DNA of 64,000 nucleotides from Hygrocybe punicea (taxonomy: Eukaryota > Basidiomycota > Agaricomycetes > Agaricales > Hygrophoraceae). The stretch lies in contig OY744462.1 in the NCBI GenBank assembly GCA_963556145.1, positions 7,936,001 to 8,000,000 on the forward strand. Direction: 5' to 3'. The translations under genes were made by a program, and so were the position numbers. The notes under the pieces were generated by a model that was given only the letters and a program-made list of their open reading frames with translations, was not told the DNA's origin and made no database searches. This document shows, in pieces, positions 22,141 through 33,145 of this stretch. How positions within the stretch are numbered: position 1 is the first letter of the stretch; every line of letters begins with the position of its first letter.

Positions 22141-22730
22141 TAAGATATCTCTCACCGTGAAAGACCATGAACTTACCGCATCCATCAGCCTCACCCTGGC
22201 AGCTTCTCACCTATGACTCTCTGTCTCCTGGTAAACATCGAGCCACCGAGCCGAGTTCTTCATGACTTCTCGATGAAAAGATGGTGGGAGGAAGGCGCGT
22301 TATACGGTGAATAACTCGAGTTGAGTCATACCCTTGTTGACCTCCAAACCAAATTGGGGAGCGATCTTCTCCCACCGTGTTTTATTGAAGGCGGGAACCG
22401 TTTCGCTGAAGGCTTGTAGGTCAGGGATTGTCAAACCACCCAGATAAGCGACAGTAAGTGAGGCCCTAGCAACTCGAGCTCGGCCACCCTCTGCTTGGAG
22501 TTGGGAAGCAAGCTTATCAAGCCCATACGACTCGAGCTCTTGTAACATCTCTTCTTGATGCTTCCTTTTCGCCATTTTGAAACAGCGACCTTGGGCGGCT
22601 CGAGCCTCGGGAACGTCTGACTGATGTCAACTTGGTGCCAGCCTGAGGGACCTATTACGAGACCGATCGCATTTTTTTGAGCACTTATGTAATCATTAGC
22701 AACCAGTAATTCAACTCCTTCACTTTTATC

Positions 22731-22880
22731 ATGTCGCTATCACTGTTGCTCGAAGTCCTCAATGAAAATCCCGACATTGTTCAGGTTCTATCATTCTTTC
22801 AACTCGCAACAATCATTTCAGTCATTTCCCATCTTCGTCAATGCCTCTCATGGACATCAGGAAAACCCAATATGACTTAA
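22731..22880 (+). other. Short open frame, possible gene start
   Basis: A 49-codon frame starting MSLSLLLEVLNENPDIVQV lies divergently upstream of the nuclease-like gene and ends where TTAAGA-rich sequence begins. It could be the first exon of a truncated gene or chance. No family is recognised. Confidence 0.25.
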
Positions 22881-23110
22881 TATTTCTTAGCCAATCTTAG
22901 CCATCTTGAATCCGAAATTAAGACAACTAAGACAGGCAAGACAGGAAATGTGTCTTGAACAACTCTTAGTATTTTTGGGCTCAAGCATAAACCAGACGAA
23001 ATAAGAGTTCCAGGAAATTAAGACTGAAATAAGAGGCAAATTGGACCGGAAGCAAATTAAGAAAACCCATAACATGATTCAAGCAATCAAGCTTAATCAA
23101 GAACCAAACA
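22876..23110. repeat. TTAAGA/AAGACA-rich repeat, copy 1
   Basis: Words such as TCTTAG, AATTAAGAC and AAGACAGG recur densely. Similar word-rich sequence, in the complementary sense, is at about 48340-48617 and (short) 60023-60060 on either side of the Gypsy element. It is likely the subterminal zone of an unidentified transposon. No ends were identified. Confidence 0.45.
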
Positions 23111-23479
23111 AATGTCCCAAGACGGCAGACCTCAAAGCTGTGACCGTTAGTAATTGACCAGAATCAGCTCTTGAACTCGCCGCACCGTAGATCGTGCCCT
23201 TGTCCGGGCATTAGTTGTTATGCCGGGGTGCATAGCATTTGCCAAGATCATGTTGAGGTGAGAAAGATCAATGCTAGATTGTGAGCGTTCTGATTGTGAA
23301 CTGTCTGAGCACGAACTTGAAAGAGGAGGGGTGTCTATGCCAGAACTCGAAGAGGCCCGGGTGCAGGTACTGGACCGTGAACGGGACAGGATGCAGGGCA
23401 CGGTCGAGAGAATACTGGTGTTACGGATCGCTGTTCTTATAGCGGACTCCGGCAACAACAAACCAAACAAGGATGATTA

Positions 23480-24030
23480 AAATAGAAGTGAGTACAAACA
23501 ATGGTAAAGAGGAAAAGGGGAGGGAAGTCTGGGTGTCTGGTAGCGGTCGGGGGAAGAGTAGCTAGACTAAACTTAAAGATTACTGATTACAAATGTCCAT
23601 GATTATATACTAGTGAACGACTTTAGGGTCGGCTTCTTCATCGTGCGTGGTTGCAGGGAGAACGAGCTCCGAGATGAATGGCGTCTTGCTTGACTTCGTG
23701 GTCTACGCATTTTGGGGTGCCAACGTGGTGGCCAACGGCTGCGTTGTGGGTCTGGTGTCAGCAGACAACTGATCCGGTGATTGTGCTGTGCGGTGTTGTT
23801 GAGTGCTTGTATAAGCATGTATGATGTATCGGCAGTGATCGGGTGATGAGGGTAATCGTATGGATCAGGATACCGTCAATGATGTTCTGGACCCAGGTTA
23901 TGACGTTGTCGTGGGATGCGGAGTCAGAGACGGGGTCAGAAACGGGAGTTAAATCGGGGTAAAAAGTAACAATTGGCACAGGATCACCTAGCAAAGAATG
24001 AGAGGAATCACACACTACAGCATGCTCCTA
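23480..24030. other. Unrecognised insertion or intronic stretch in the serine-rich gene
   Basis: It separates the LTPHK block ending near 24030 from the TPPLSSS block at 23470. A minus-strand frame (23758-24015, containing VPIVTFYPDLTPVSDPVSD) is open but unlike the rest of the gene. No TIRs or target duplications were found, so its origin is unknown. Confidence 0.35.
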
Positions 24031-25191
24031 CTTATGGGGTGTAAGGTCCTCCCCTTCAGCACTAAGGCAACTGTCTTCAAGACTTTCTCATGCTAGAAGA
24101 CCACGTTCAAGTTGGGCCTTGATCATGCGCTCCCCACCAAATTTGGAAGACGATGTTGACATTATCGATGGCATCTCAATAATTCGGGCCTTGTTCGGGG
24201 AATCTTTGTTGCCATCATCATAAGCAGAAGGATGTATCATGTCTTGTAAATTCGCATGTTTCCGCTTCTTTTCGAACTTGACACATGGTGATGCCTCGAA
24301 TGCGGCACCCACAGATTGGCGTCGAACATGGCCGCCGCCACCCAGCACCTAGCGGTCCATGAGCACAAAATAACAGTCATTCAAGGCGTAAACGTCAACC
24401 TACACTAATCATTGTATCGTCATCTTTCATGGGACTATGAATGCTGTTGACACTGAGCATAGACAGGGGACGGAGTTGATTGTGTGGCAAAAGGTGTTCA
24501 TCGAAAAGATGGCCGTGAGGCGGGTGCTGTTCGTTGTCACCGAATACTGAGTCGGAAGACATGGAGGACCGTTGACCAGTCTTGTCAAACAGGGAATCAT
24601 CCATGGAAGACCTCCTATCATTGTCCAGAATCAAATCAAACGACGAACGATTCCCGAGACGTTCATTTGCAACACTCTCAGGAGGGGACGCCGAAATTGA
24701 GGTCAGCGGCATACTCTGCTCACACTTCTCAAACATCTTGTCGCCCATCGCCGAAAACTCGCTTGTCGTCAAATTGATCGACAGTTCCTGATGATGTCAA
24801 GCCAAGCAGCCCTTCCACCATGCGCCCCATACATTGCATATGAATGTGCCACCGAACTGGCGCCTGCACTGGAGTCACTCCGTCGATGACCACCAAAGCT
24901 CTAGTTGTATAAACTGATTGGTGGTCCTTGGGAGGCGATGGACATGATTGAGTCATGCCGACGGTGCCCGCAGTTGGACGGCTGTATGACTTGTGACAAT
25001 GCCGGTGCCCGGAAATAGAAACTCGACGCATCGCTGTCCACATGCCTACGCTGGGGCAGTCGATGGATAAACATAAATGTATCGTCGACATTCATCGACA
25101 TGGAGTGAGTCAAATCTTCGGATGAAGGCCTCTCGGATAAACTGGGCAGGCCATACTCAAATGGATCAATAGAGCCGGGTTGTTGATGAAT

Positions 25192-26395
25192 TAGTGATGG
25201 GGAAGTTCGGTTCGGTCCGGTTTTCGGCCTTTTTGCCCCAAACCGAAACCGAACGGTTCGGTTCCTACCAAAAAATCCCAAACCGAAACCGAAACTGATG
25301 TAAACGGTTTACGTCGGTTTGGTTTCGGTCCAGACGCGGTCTGAACCGCGAACCGCGTGGGCTGGGGGCCCTCCCTCCCATCTGACCTCGCAAGAGCGCT
25401 GCACACGTCAATCGACGTGGCTAGCCTCATTACGAGGTGGGATTGGGGGTTGGTGGGCTGCACGGCCCTGTCCTAGCAAAACACACGCGTCGAACGCGTG
25501 TGTTCCGCCTCGGCTGTTGTCGATTGGGTGTGGTGGTGGTGGTGGTGATGCCCCGACGCGTCAGACGCGTTGTGCACGCGACGACGGGCGTGTTGGCCCC
25601 GCGTTGGTCCTGCGTTGGTTGTTTTCGGCGAGCGCGTGGTGGTGGCGTACGGGCCTCTCCGCGTGGGTGTCCCGACGCATCATGCGTGTTGTACACGCAC
25701 GGCGGGCGGGTTGACCCCGCGTTGGCCGCATTGGTGTTGCATGGTGGTGGTGGTGTTGTGCCGCGTTCCGTTATATACAAATAAAATCAATAAAAGAATA
25801 AAAATAACATACCACGAAGGAGCGGGGGTGGATGCACCACCCCCCGCTGCTCGACAACTGCCACTCCACCCCGTTCACGTTCGTTTGCGTGCGCGCGCGT
25901 TGGAGGCGTTGGCGTGTCCGGTGCGGCGTTGATCGCTGCTGTCGTGGTTGTGGCCGTCATGGTGGCAGTCGCTGTCGTTGCCGTCGTGGTGGTGGTGATG
26001 GTGATGGTGGTGATGGTGGTGTGCGTCAACCTGTAATGTGTTAATGCGTTAGTTAAGTTCGAATAAATATAAATAAAAAACATACGAGGGTGGCAGGGAG
26101 TACCCTGCCGCCCATTTTGTCGACCTCGGGTGCTCCATCGTCCTCGTTTGGCGTACATTGGGGGTGTTGTTGGTGGGGGTTGGTGAATTTGGGTGACTTT
26201 CGAAGTCAGCCAAGTACTGTCGGTTTGCGGTTCAAACTCAGTTTGAAACCATTTCGGCCCGCGGCCAAATCTCCAAACCGGAGACCGAACCGTTTGGTCT
26301 TAGCCGAAATTTCCCAAACCGAAACCGAAACTGGCGGTTTCGGTTCAGTCTAAACCGGGTTTGGGTCGGTCTGAGACCGAACTTCCCCAACACTA
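25192..26395. mobile_element. hAT-like non-autonomous element C (CGGTTTCGG word family)
   Basis: Ends TAGTGATGGGGAAGTTCGGT and the inverse TAGTGTTGGGGAAGTTCGGT are flanked by a perfect 8-bp duplication TGATGAAT (25184-25191 and 26396-26403). The 1,204-bp element has subterminal runs of GGTTTCGGTT and CCGAAACC and a GC-rich centre with GTGGTGGTGGTG repeats and CACGTCAATCGACGTGG with an ACGAGGT arm. No transposase is present. It interrupts the serine-rich gene. Confidence 0.92.
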
Positions 26396-29300
26396 TGATG
26401 AATCCATACGATGACACCGAGGCAATGCTAAACAGAGACTCATGCTGCCCGTGCACTGCTCTGCGCAATGACACGTTAACGGAAGGGTAGAATGCAGGCC
26501 TGTTGGCAAATTCGAAGCCCTGTCATACCTCCTCGAAGGACTCAAATCCTGCAAAGCTGAGCTCGGAGGAGTGTCTGGAGTGCCTACTGGCATTCATGTT
26601 CAGCGGAGCGTCCCTTGCTTGGCATTTAGAGCTGGAGTCCGAGTTGAGATGCATCTGGGGGCCTGCAGGGGGGATATCGACAGTGTTAGCGAATATGGAT
26701 TTGAGTACTGCACTGTCTTCTTCTATCGCCGACGAGTTTGACAACGAACGAGAATGTGAGGGAGGGGGGATGATATCTGACAAAGTCAACGGCTTCTTCG
26801 GTTGCTTGGCCTCCTGTGGTCGACCACCAAACTTGAACTCCGTGTTGAGCTGCCCATCTGATGGCCTGGAACCCATGGATGATTGGCTCTTTGATAGGTG
26901 GGGAGAATAGTCGTGGTTCAAAATGAAGTTGTCCTGAGACTCCTCCGTGACGCCCAAGCTGTCAGATCCAGGGAGCAATGTTGGTTCCTTCACATCAATG
27001 ATCCTCGAAGCTGAAAACTCATCAAAGCCTAGCCGCAGACTGGACACACCCTCGGAGCTCTCCTCCTTCGTTAGCTCAGCTGCGAGCACTCGCATGGCGG
27101 GTGTAGGCATGGTTGGTACAGGGGGGATCTCGACATCCAAAAATCCATTCTTGAACCCATACCACAGGTGAATCTTCGTGGGTGTATGGAATGCATTCTC
27201 GAGCTGCTCAACAAAGCTACACCGATCCGACCCACCGGATTCATTCAATTTTTTGAGCTCCCCGGTGAAATCAAATGACTTCTTAGTATCATCCTCGGAA
27301 GATGAATGACACCCCTCGTCAACTTCAACAAGGTTCTGCTCATCGTCAATCGACTGAGCGCGGAACACGGGTAAAGGGGCAGCAGGAGGAGTAGGAGCAA
27401 CATCGACTGCCGCTGGTATCGGAAGCGGCTCCACAGGTGGCAACCCAGGTGACGGCGGGGAGGGTTTCACACCTGCTCCAGAAAACTCTAATGTATCCTC
27501 CAAATACCGACCACCCTCCTTGTCTGACTGGCCTGCCAAGATGACTTGCAACTCATTCGGGATATCAGAGTCTGGATCATCCACATCTAGAGGAGGCTCT
27601 GCATATCCATCTTCTACTGACGCCCCCATTGTCCCGCCTAATCCCATCACGCGCTTCGCTTCAGGTGGGATTGGCATGCTTGCGCCCCCCTGGCTGCCTC
27701 TGAGCTCTGTGGGCACTATGGATGAACACTTCCTCGCACGTGAGTAACCTTCAGCTCCCTTGAATACATGGCTCGGCGAAGGCGACGCTCTGGCATCAAA
27801 GGAACCAGAGCGCGAGGACGAGCAGGAGCCGAAAGTGAGCGACATAGCGCACGAATAGTCCAGCTGACACCGCGAATGGTAGGTGTTGGGGAAGCCGAGC
27901 GCACACTAGTAGCAGGGGTTACCTGTTTTCCCGGATGGGACATAGTGGCTGAAACACTGGCAAAGGATTGGCAGCCGGGGAAGGTGTCATGGTGCATTTG
28001 TGACTCAAGCGGAGCTTATGACCTTGAGCCAAGGGGGTCGATACTGAATCTCCAGTCGTGGCCAGAGTGGTTGTCTTAATGGGAGTATTGGACAGAGAAA
28101 TTGAGTTGTTCAAAGTTGCTCCATGGTGCTGTTTCTTGACCGATGAGTCCCATAGCCGAGTGGGACGTTGGCTTTTCCCGAGACTGAGCATACGGCTGCA
28201 ACTTGAAAGAACCTATAGATGCCAGACTTTCACGCAGGCCGCCTTTCAACGGACTGTCAGGGACGCGATCCTTGTTTGTCGGGTTATTACCGTTGGCGTG
28301 CAGGTCTGAAGTGAGGGGGGACAGGCACAAGGGCATCATATCGGGTGTTCCAGGCATCGCCTGCAGGTTGAGACGGTCGATCAACTGGGCAAGATCATCG
28401 GTAGCAGCATCTAGAATCGAAATGACACCTGGAAGAGGAATCAACTCGTCAGCCAATGTACTAGATACAATAGAAATACATTAATACACACCATCTTCAT
28501 CCTCATATATCCCTTGCAGCCTGGCTTTCCCTTGCAGCTGCTCCGAAACTGGTCACGGGCGCGCCCTCCTCACTGGTGTCCCAGGAGTCACACGGTTGCC
28601 AAGGTCCACCACCATCTTATCTTCTGGTGCATCGTGTCAATCCGCAGTGGCCTCCTCAACGGTCACACACATTCAACAGCAAAGTCTGCCTTCTCGCTTC
28701 CAAACTGTGTCTGCTCTCCCTCCGCTCCGCTTCTGTTACGGATCACTTCTACAGCGGGCTCCGGCAACAATCAACTTAACTAGGGATCGGATTCCAGAGG
28801 AGAGGACAGCAGTTTTCATTGTTGCTTATAGCTAAGACAACACTGCTAAGAAGGGGGGGTCAAGGTCTAATGTCATTGCGAGCCGTGGGGGTTACCCAAG
28901 ATAAGGGGGTCTGCCCCAAGAACCAGACTAAACGTAAGGAAAGGAAAAGAAGAAAAAGTCCGAACCAACAACAAGAACAGTACATATAGTGGCTGGTCTT
29001 GAGGGGAGGTAAATAGGAATACAACCATGAAGCCACAACATGTCCAACTCTACCATGTGTTCACCATGAGGCGTACATGAGGCGTCCTCATGTCGATGTT
29101 CTCGCGATCCAACTGGAGGCCCGGGTGTCATTGAGGATAGAAGAGGTCCGGATGACTCGGATGATTTGTCATCGGATCATGTGACAAGCAGAATTGCCAA
29201 TTCGGGGTCTACACTTGCTGTAACAGGCAAGTGCGCAGTTTGGCAAGTGCGTTGCACGGTCGGGTCAAAGATGGGTATCGTCCAGTGTGGGGTTTGCAAT

Positions 29301-29609
29301 GAGAGTGTCTTGAGGTAGCATGGATATAGCGGCAAGGTTGGTATGAAAGAAAATGAAGGAATGTATAGAGGAAAAAACCAACTAGGACAATGGGCTAGTC
29401 GAGGTCAGACATATGAACAGCATAAGCTGTACCGGATGACGATGTCTGTTGATGACATATCGAGGAGCGGTGTCTTGTCCTGTTTGTGGAACAAGAAGGT
29501 CCACTTGATGTCGGTATTCGTCCAAGAAAGGGTATCATTGTAAACGAGTGTGGGAGATATCAAGGTTATAGATGGAAAAGGTTAAATGAATGTGGGTCCA
29601 GGTTTCGAG

Positions 29610-29903
29610 TCATGGCACGAGTGACAAGCTGTGGGAACAAGTCGTTGGGTACTGCATTGAAGCGGTGTCATGCAAACAATATGCAATAGGGGTTGGTTCA
29701 CTGTTTGGGAAGTCGTATGGTCTGTGGTCGAAGTCCAAAAGAATGTGCTTCGGCAATGGTCGGATTAGAGAGAACAGTGAAATGTCCCGTGATCGAGGAT
29801 TGTCCAGGGCATGCGTGCAGGTGAGGAATGTCGTCGGATCGTCAGGGAGGATAATGGTGGGCACAGGGTATGAATATGGAAACCAAATATCCGGGAATGG
29901 CAA
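29610..29903 (-). CDS. Second antisense frame (97 codons) in solo LTR copy 2
   Basis: It starts MPFPDIWFPYSYPVPTI, includes LDFDHRPYDFPNSEP and ends SHSLSLVP, directly downstream of the membrane-peptide frame. The same frame is open at 38942-39235 in copy 4, and open from a later Met at 52351-52605 in copy 5. It reads like a protein-coding exon but matches no domain known to me. It may be spliced to the membrane peptide. Confidence 0.4.
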   Translation of the reverse strand: MPFPDIWFPYSYPVPTIILPDDPTTFLTCTHALDNPRSRDISLFSLIRPLPKHILLDFDHRPYDFPNSEPTPIAYCLHDTASMQYPTTCSHSLSLVP

Positions 29904-29906
29904 TTG

Positions 29907-30077
29907 TCAATTACGTGTCGATATATTGTCGAGGTGGAAGTCAGAAGTATCAATGGCGGAAGGGTTTCGGTGCCGATGCCAAAGATAGATCATAACAAGG
30001 TAGAAACCGATCAGGAAGGTGATGGCAATGCTGCCAATAACAATTACGGTAATGAGCTGTGTCGGGAGTACAGCCAT
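29907..30077 (-). CDS. Antisense 56-aa single-pass membrane peptide ORF in solo LTR copy 2
   Basis: The peptide starts MAVLPTQLITVIVIGSIAI. A run of about 25 hydrophobic residues is followed by a basic stretch (LWHRHRN) and a short polar tail ending in STRN, the layout of a single-pass membrane anchor. Equivalent frames are open in all four younger copies (34295-34465, 38768-38938, 52648-52818) and closed only in the old copy 1. Whether it is translated, and from what transcript, is not known. It may be one exon of a longer antisense gene. Confidence 0.45.
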   Translation of the reverse strand: MAVLPTQLITVIVIGSIAITFLIGFYLVMIYLWHRHRNPSAIDTSDFHLDNISTRN

Positions 30078-31139
30078 TGTGATCGGTTTGTCGTGGGATA
30101 GCGTAAACAAGATATCGAAGGGAAAAGACAATGTTGGTGACATCCATCGGCAAGGAGACTATTCGGGTACAACAAGGTCACGTGGGATATGTCCATGGTC
30201 GGTCTGGATTGTTCTAGAAGAAGGGACAAAAAGAGAACAAGAATAAGAAAATACAAGGATGTCCGAATGAAGAAACAATGACGTTGAAAGGAAGACAAAG
30301 GACAAAAAGAAATGAAAAAGGAAGGTGTGCAGTGCAGAATCGTCATGGTGGGTATCGGAATGGGCATCGGGGTTGGAAGCGGAGTTGGAATCGTAACAGC
30401 TTCCCTCCGTTTCGCCTCAACCTCCACTTCCTTATCAGCTTCAACTTGTCTTCCCACCAAGGCACCTGAATCTCTCGCTCCTGCCTTTGCCGCTCCTGTG
30501 CCATCTCCAGGCACTCCTTGTCCCACTGTACAGAATACCCGGATGATAGGCAGGATGTCCCTGATGCAGATGAAAGTGGGCGCAGAGATGATCCACTCGA
30601 CATTGTAAATCCGCTACATGTCCACACACCCGCATGTGTATTGCTGGGGGCGGGAACTGACTTGAACGACAGCCGATTACTGGACACGGTAGACCCGCTG
30701 TGCAGTGTGGGCATGCGGATTGACACGGGAAGTCCAAGACCAAGAATGCTCTGCTTCTTCCCTACCATCTTCACCTTGCCGAGCTTAGGGCGCCGGCTTC
30801 AAAACTGCTCATCGACATGCGTGCCATTTGCACCTTTGCGGCAACTTCTCCCCCTCAATCTCCTTGTGCTTCTTCAACTTCTTCTCCTTGCCTTCCTTCT
30901 TCTGCTTCTTCTGCTTCTGTCCTTTGACCCCATCGCATTACATTTCTTGTGCTCGCATCCTCGGTGCCTTTGAGTTGAGCCCAACTGTCAATGTGCACTA
31001 GAGAGCGCACGGACCAGATCGTGCACGAGGCGATCGAGCCCGAGCCCGAATTCCCGGCCAAAGCCACAGGGGGACCAGTGCCACCTGGAACAGCGAGAAA
31101 CCCACCAGTCGTGGGTGTGCCTGATCGGGAGTTCATCAG

Positions 31140-32374
31140 AGGTGGGGAAGGATGAACACTGTCTTGTGAGTCTCGTATCGAGAGTCATTCAGTTGATAAA
31201 GCGGAGTGGGTACAAGATCAAGATCAATATCTGTCAATTGTGTGACTTGAATAAGCTTGAATGGTTCCAGGTGCCATTTGCCTGTCCGAGCAAGGCATAA
31301 TAGAAAACTTCATAGAGCCAACATCTGCCGATAGTACATCCACCATGGCTTCCACACCTTTGTTGCTGAAGCAGCAACCACTCCTCGGCCCTGCCAAGTA
31401 GACCCCCCAATGCTCATGGGAGGAGGGTCTACAAGACTTGCGCCAATGACCCCCCAAACGCTCAAGGGATAAGGGATCATTGGCACAGGCACATGAAAGG
31501 GAAAGGGAGGAGTGGATCATGATGTAAGAATCGACATGGCGATGAGAAAAGTACCACATTTCCAAATGTGGAACAAGCACAAAAAATAAATACACTCATA
31601 GCTCCACCCATCTGAGTCGTAGTGGCGGCCCAGGTATTATCGAAGGGAGAATTAGCGGGTGAAGGATCCCGGAATCGAACAAGTTAAAACGCATGCGGGC
31701 TTCCAGAGAAATCTTACTGGGTTCAGGGGCTGCGGAAGAAATGGGAGGATGTCGATATTAATTCCCCAGAGCAGTGGATGCAGAGCAGACGAAAATAACC
31801 TACATTTCACATGTGTCTCGAGTTCATGTTCCTCCTTTTGTTTCTCCTTCTCTTTCTCCTTGGAATCCTTCCTCCTGTGGCTGATACTCCATCACTTATC
31901 CCTGTCCTTCTCCTTCTCCTGGACCTTGAGCCGGAGTACTGACTGATTCTGGGGAGCGATCGATGGTATATTCGTGACCTTGTCCAGAACACCCCAGTTC
32001 ATCCCAACTGCTTCTTCTTCGCCATGACGATATCGCCGATGTCTGGGTCTCATGTGGAGTCGACGAAGATCTCGAAACCGTGGCGGCCAGAGTATGACCC
32101 ACGGCATTTGAGAGATTCCGGGCACAGTTCCAATCCTGGTCCTTGTCCCTGGCGCCTACTATGCCAAGAAGGCTAAGCTTGGACTTTTTTAGGATGAGCA
32201 ACAGCGTCAGAGTGGGGTGGAAGGTGCACCAGGAGGTGCTGCTGGCGAGAGATGCAGAGGGGAGCTGACAGGTCAAGGTGACTTGGAGGGGTATAAGGTT
32301 GATGGCCTTCAAGTTCATATCCCGCTTGTCAGCCTGAGCGCTCAGTGCAAAGTCAGACATAAACACTATAAAAA
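31140..32374. other. Unassigned stretch between the serine-rich gene and the Plavaka 3' end
   Basis: Minus-strand frames such as 31896-32366 (with TLAATVSRSSSTPHETQ) and 31310-31492 (VIGASLVDPPPMSIGG) have coding-like composition. They may be upstream exons or flanks of the serine-rich gene. The left terminus of the Plavaka element must also lie here, but I could not find it. Confidence 0.3.
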
Positions 32375-33145
32375 TTAAAATACGGATTCAAACATGTGAT
32401 GATCGGCATATTTGTTGACATAGAATGCTCGAAAACTGTCAAGAGAGCGAGAAAAATGAAAACCAGGTGGTAAAAAACTATTGCCATATACTCCAATGAG
32501 ATGTGCAGCACGGATGGTGAATGACAGCGAGGGGTCCATCCGCATTCGGCATGGGTTTCACCATCCACATGCCGGTGTCAACATCAGGTCCATCACCGAT
32601 GTGTGAGAACCAACGGATCAGGGCACAGGGATAGGTAGTACCACGGAAATTGAAAGAAAAAAAACACAATACACGTGCGATGTCGAGACCACGCATGCCT
32701 TCAAGGTCCTGATTTGAGTTCATGAGCACACAGTCATATCGAGATGGGCCCTTTCGCCACGAGGGGGTTGCATGAATACGTTCATGACGCATACCACCAA
32801 TCCCACTGGGATCACTAGGTGCATAATACGTGGCAACAGCCAATAGGTAAACAGCAACCTTCCCATCAAAGGATGGGCAGGCAGTGAGTGAAACTTCAGA
32901 AGATGTTAGAGGGCCATTGAGGTGAAGCTGATCATAGAGAAACCGGCGCATAAGAATGGGAAAATGGGGGACATTGAGTTCGGTGGCTAGCTGTTCCACC
33001 CAATATCGTTTATAGATGGTCCTGGCGAGATCAACCTGTGCAAGGTTGGTTGGCCCAGCAACAACTCCATCCTCCTCATCATCATCCTCGTCATCTTGGT
33101 CAACAGAGTTGTGAGTGGTGTCATCGGGATTGTGACCTTGATCCT

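Larger units (their letters stand above)
17990..22575 (-). pseudogene. Nuclease-like agaric family protein, intron holds a Tc1/mariner element
   Basis: The gene starts at ATG 22575 (MAKRKHQEEML) and reads ETVPAFNKTRWEKIAPQFG, then ARWLDVYQETESH and VRLMDA. A GTAAGT donor follows. After the Tc1 element the acceptor ACATCACAG joins in phase 0 to WHVPVCALFEGRIVDRP. Next come VEHKVYMIEGIILIVIELK, LTDLHDFFIFCYDGSKFSL and an alpha-helical C-terminus ending near 17990. The E...(V)IELK arrangement is reminiscent of PD-(D/E)XK nucleases; that is an inference. A TGA at 22207 lies in frame. I recognise the family as an abundant uncharacterised agaric one. Upstream (22600-22730) would hold its promoter; no motif was seen. 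Confidence 0.6.
28734..30398 (+). mobile_element. Solo LTR copy 2
   Basis: It begins TGTTACGGATCACTTC, ends GGAATCGTAACA, is 1,665 bp long, and is flanked by a perfect 5-bp duplication GCTTC (28729-28733 and 30399-30403). TG...CA ends and a 5-bp duplication with no internal region define a solo LTR left by recombination between the two LTRs of an integrated element. It lies in the serine-rich gene. It carries the antisense membrane-peptide ORF (29907-30077) and a second antisense frame (29610-29903). Confidence 0.92.
23147..31136 (-). pseudogene. Conserved serine-rich agaric protein gene, broken by two insertions
   Basis: The gene starts at ATG 31136 (MNSRSGTPTTGG) and reads IWSVRSLVHIDSWAQLKG, GKKQSILGLGLPVSIR and SSGYSVQWDKE. 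A solo LTR (28734-30398) then interrupts it. It resumes with TVEEATAD, IPLPGVISILDAATDDLAQL and a long Ser/Pro-rich disordered region (26523-27845, 440 codons open). The hAT-like element C breaks it after SSYGF. It resumes with SIDPFEYGLPSLSERPSSED, SPNKARIIEMPSI and GGERMIKAQ, then has an in-frame TGA at 24088 followed by ESLEDSCLSAEGEDL. A C-terminal block (SGIDTPPLSSS, SQSSIDLSHLN) lies at 23147-23470 and stops early. Another TGA is at 28638. I recognise the block order from uncharacterised agaric proteins; no function is known to me. Confidence 0.75.

Noticed and set aside
25430..26158. Several long open frames on both strands in the GC-rich region
   Set aside because: They lie inside the non-autonomous hAT-like element C and derive from GTGGTG and CACCAC repeats.
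26503..26910. A 135-codon plus-strand frame
   Set aside because: It is the shadow of the 440-codon minus-strand serine-rich frame.
28734..30398. Reading the TG...CA elements as full transposons rather than solo LTRs
   Set aside because: They have no terminal repeats within themselves, no retroelement genes, and 5-bp duplications, which fit solo LTRs. A non-autonomous element of another kind cannot be fully excluded.
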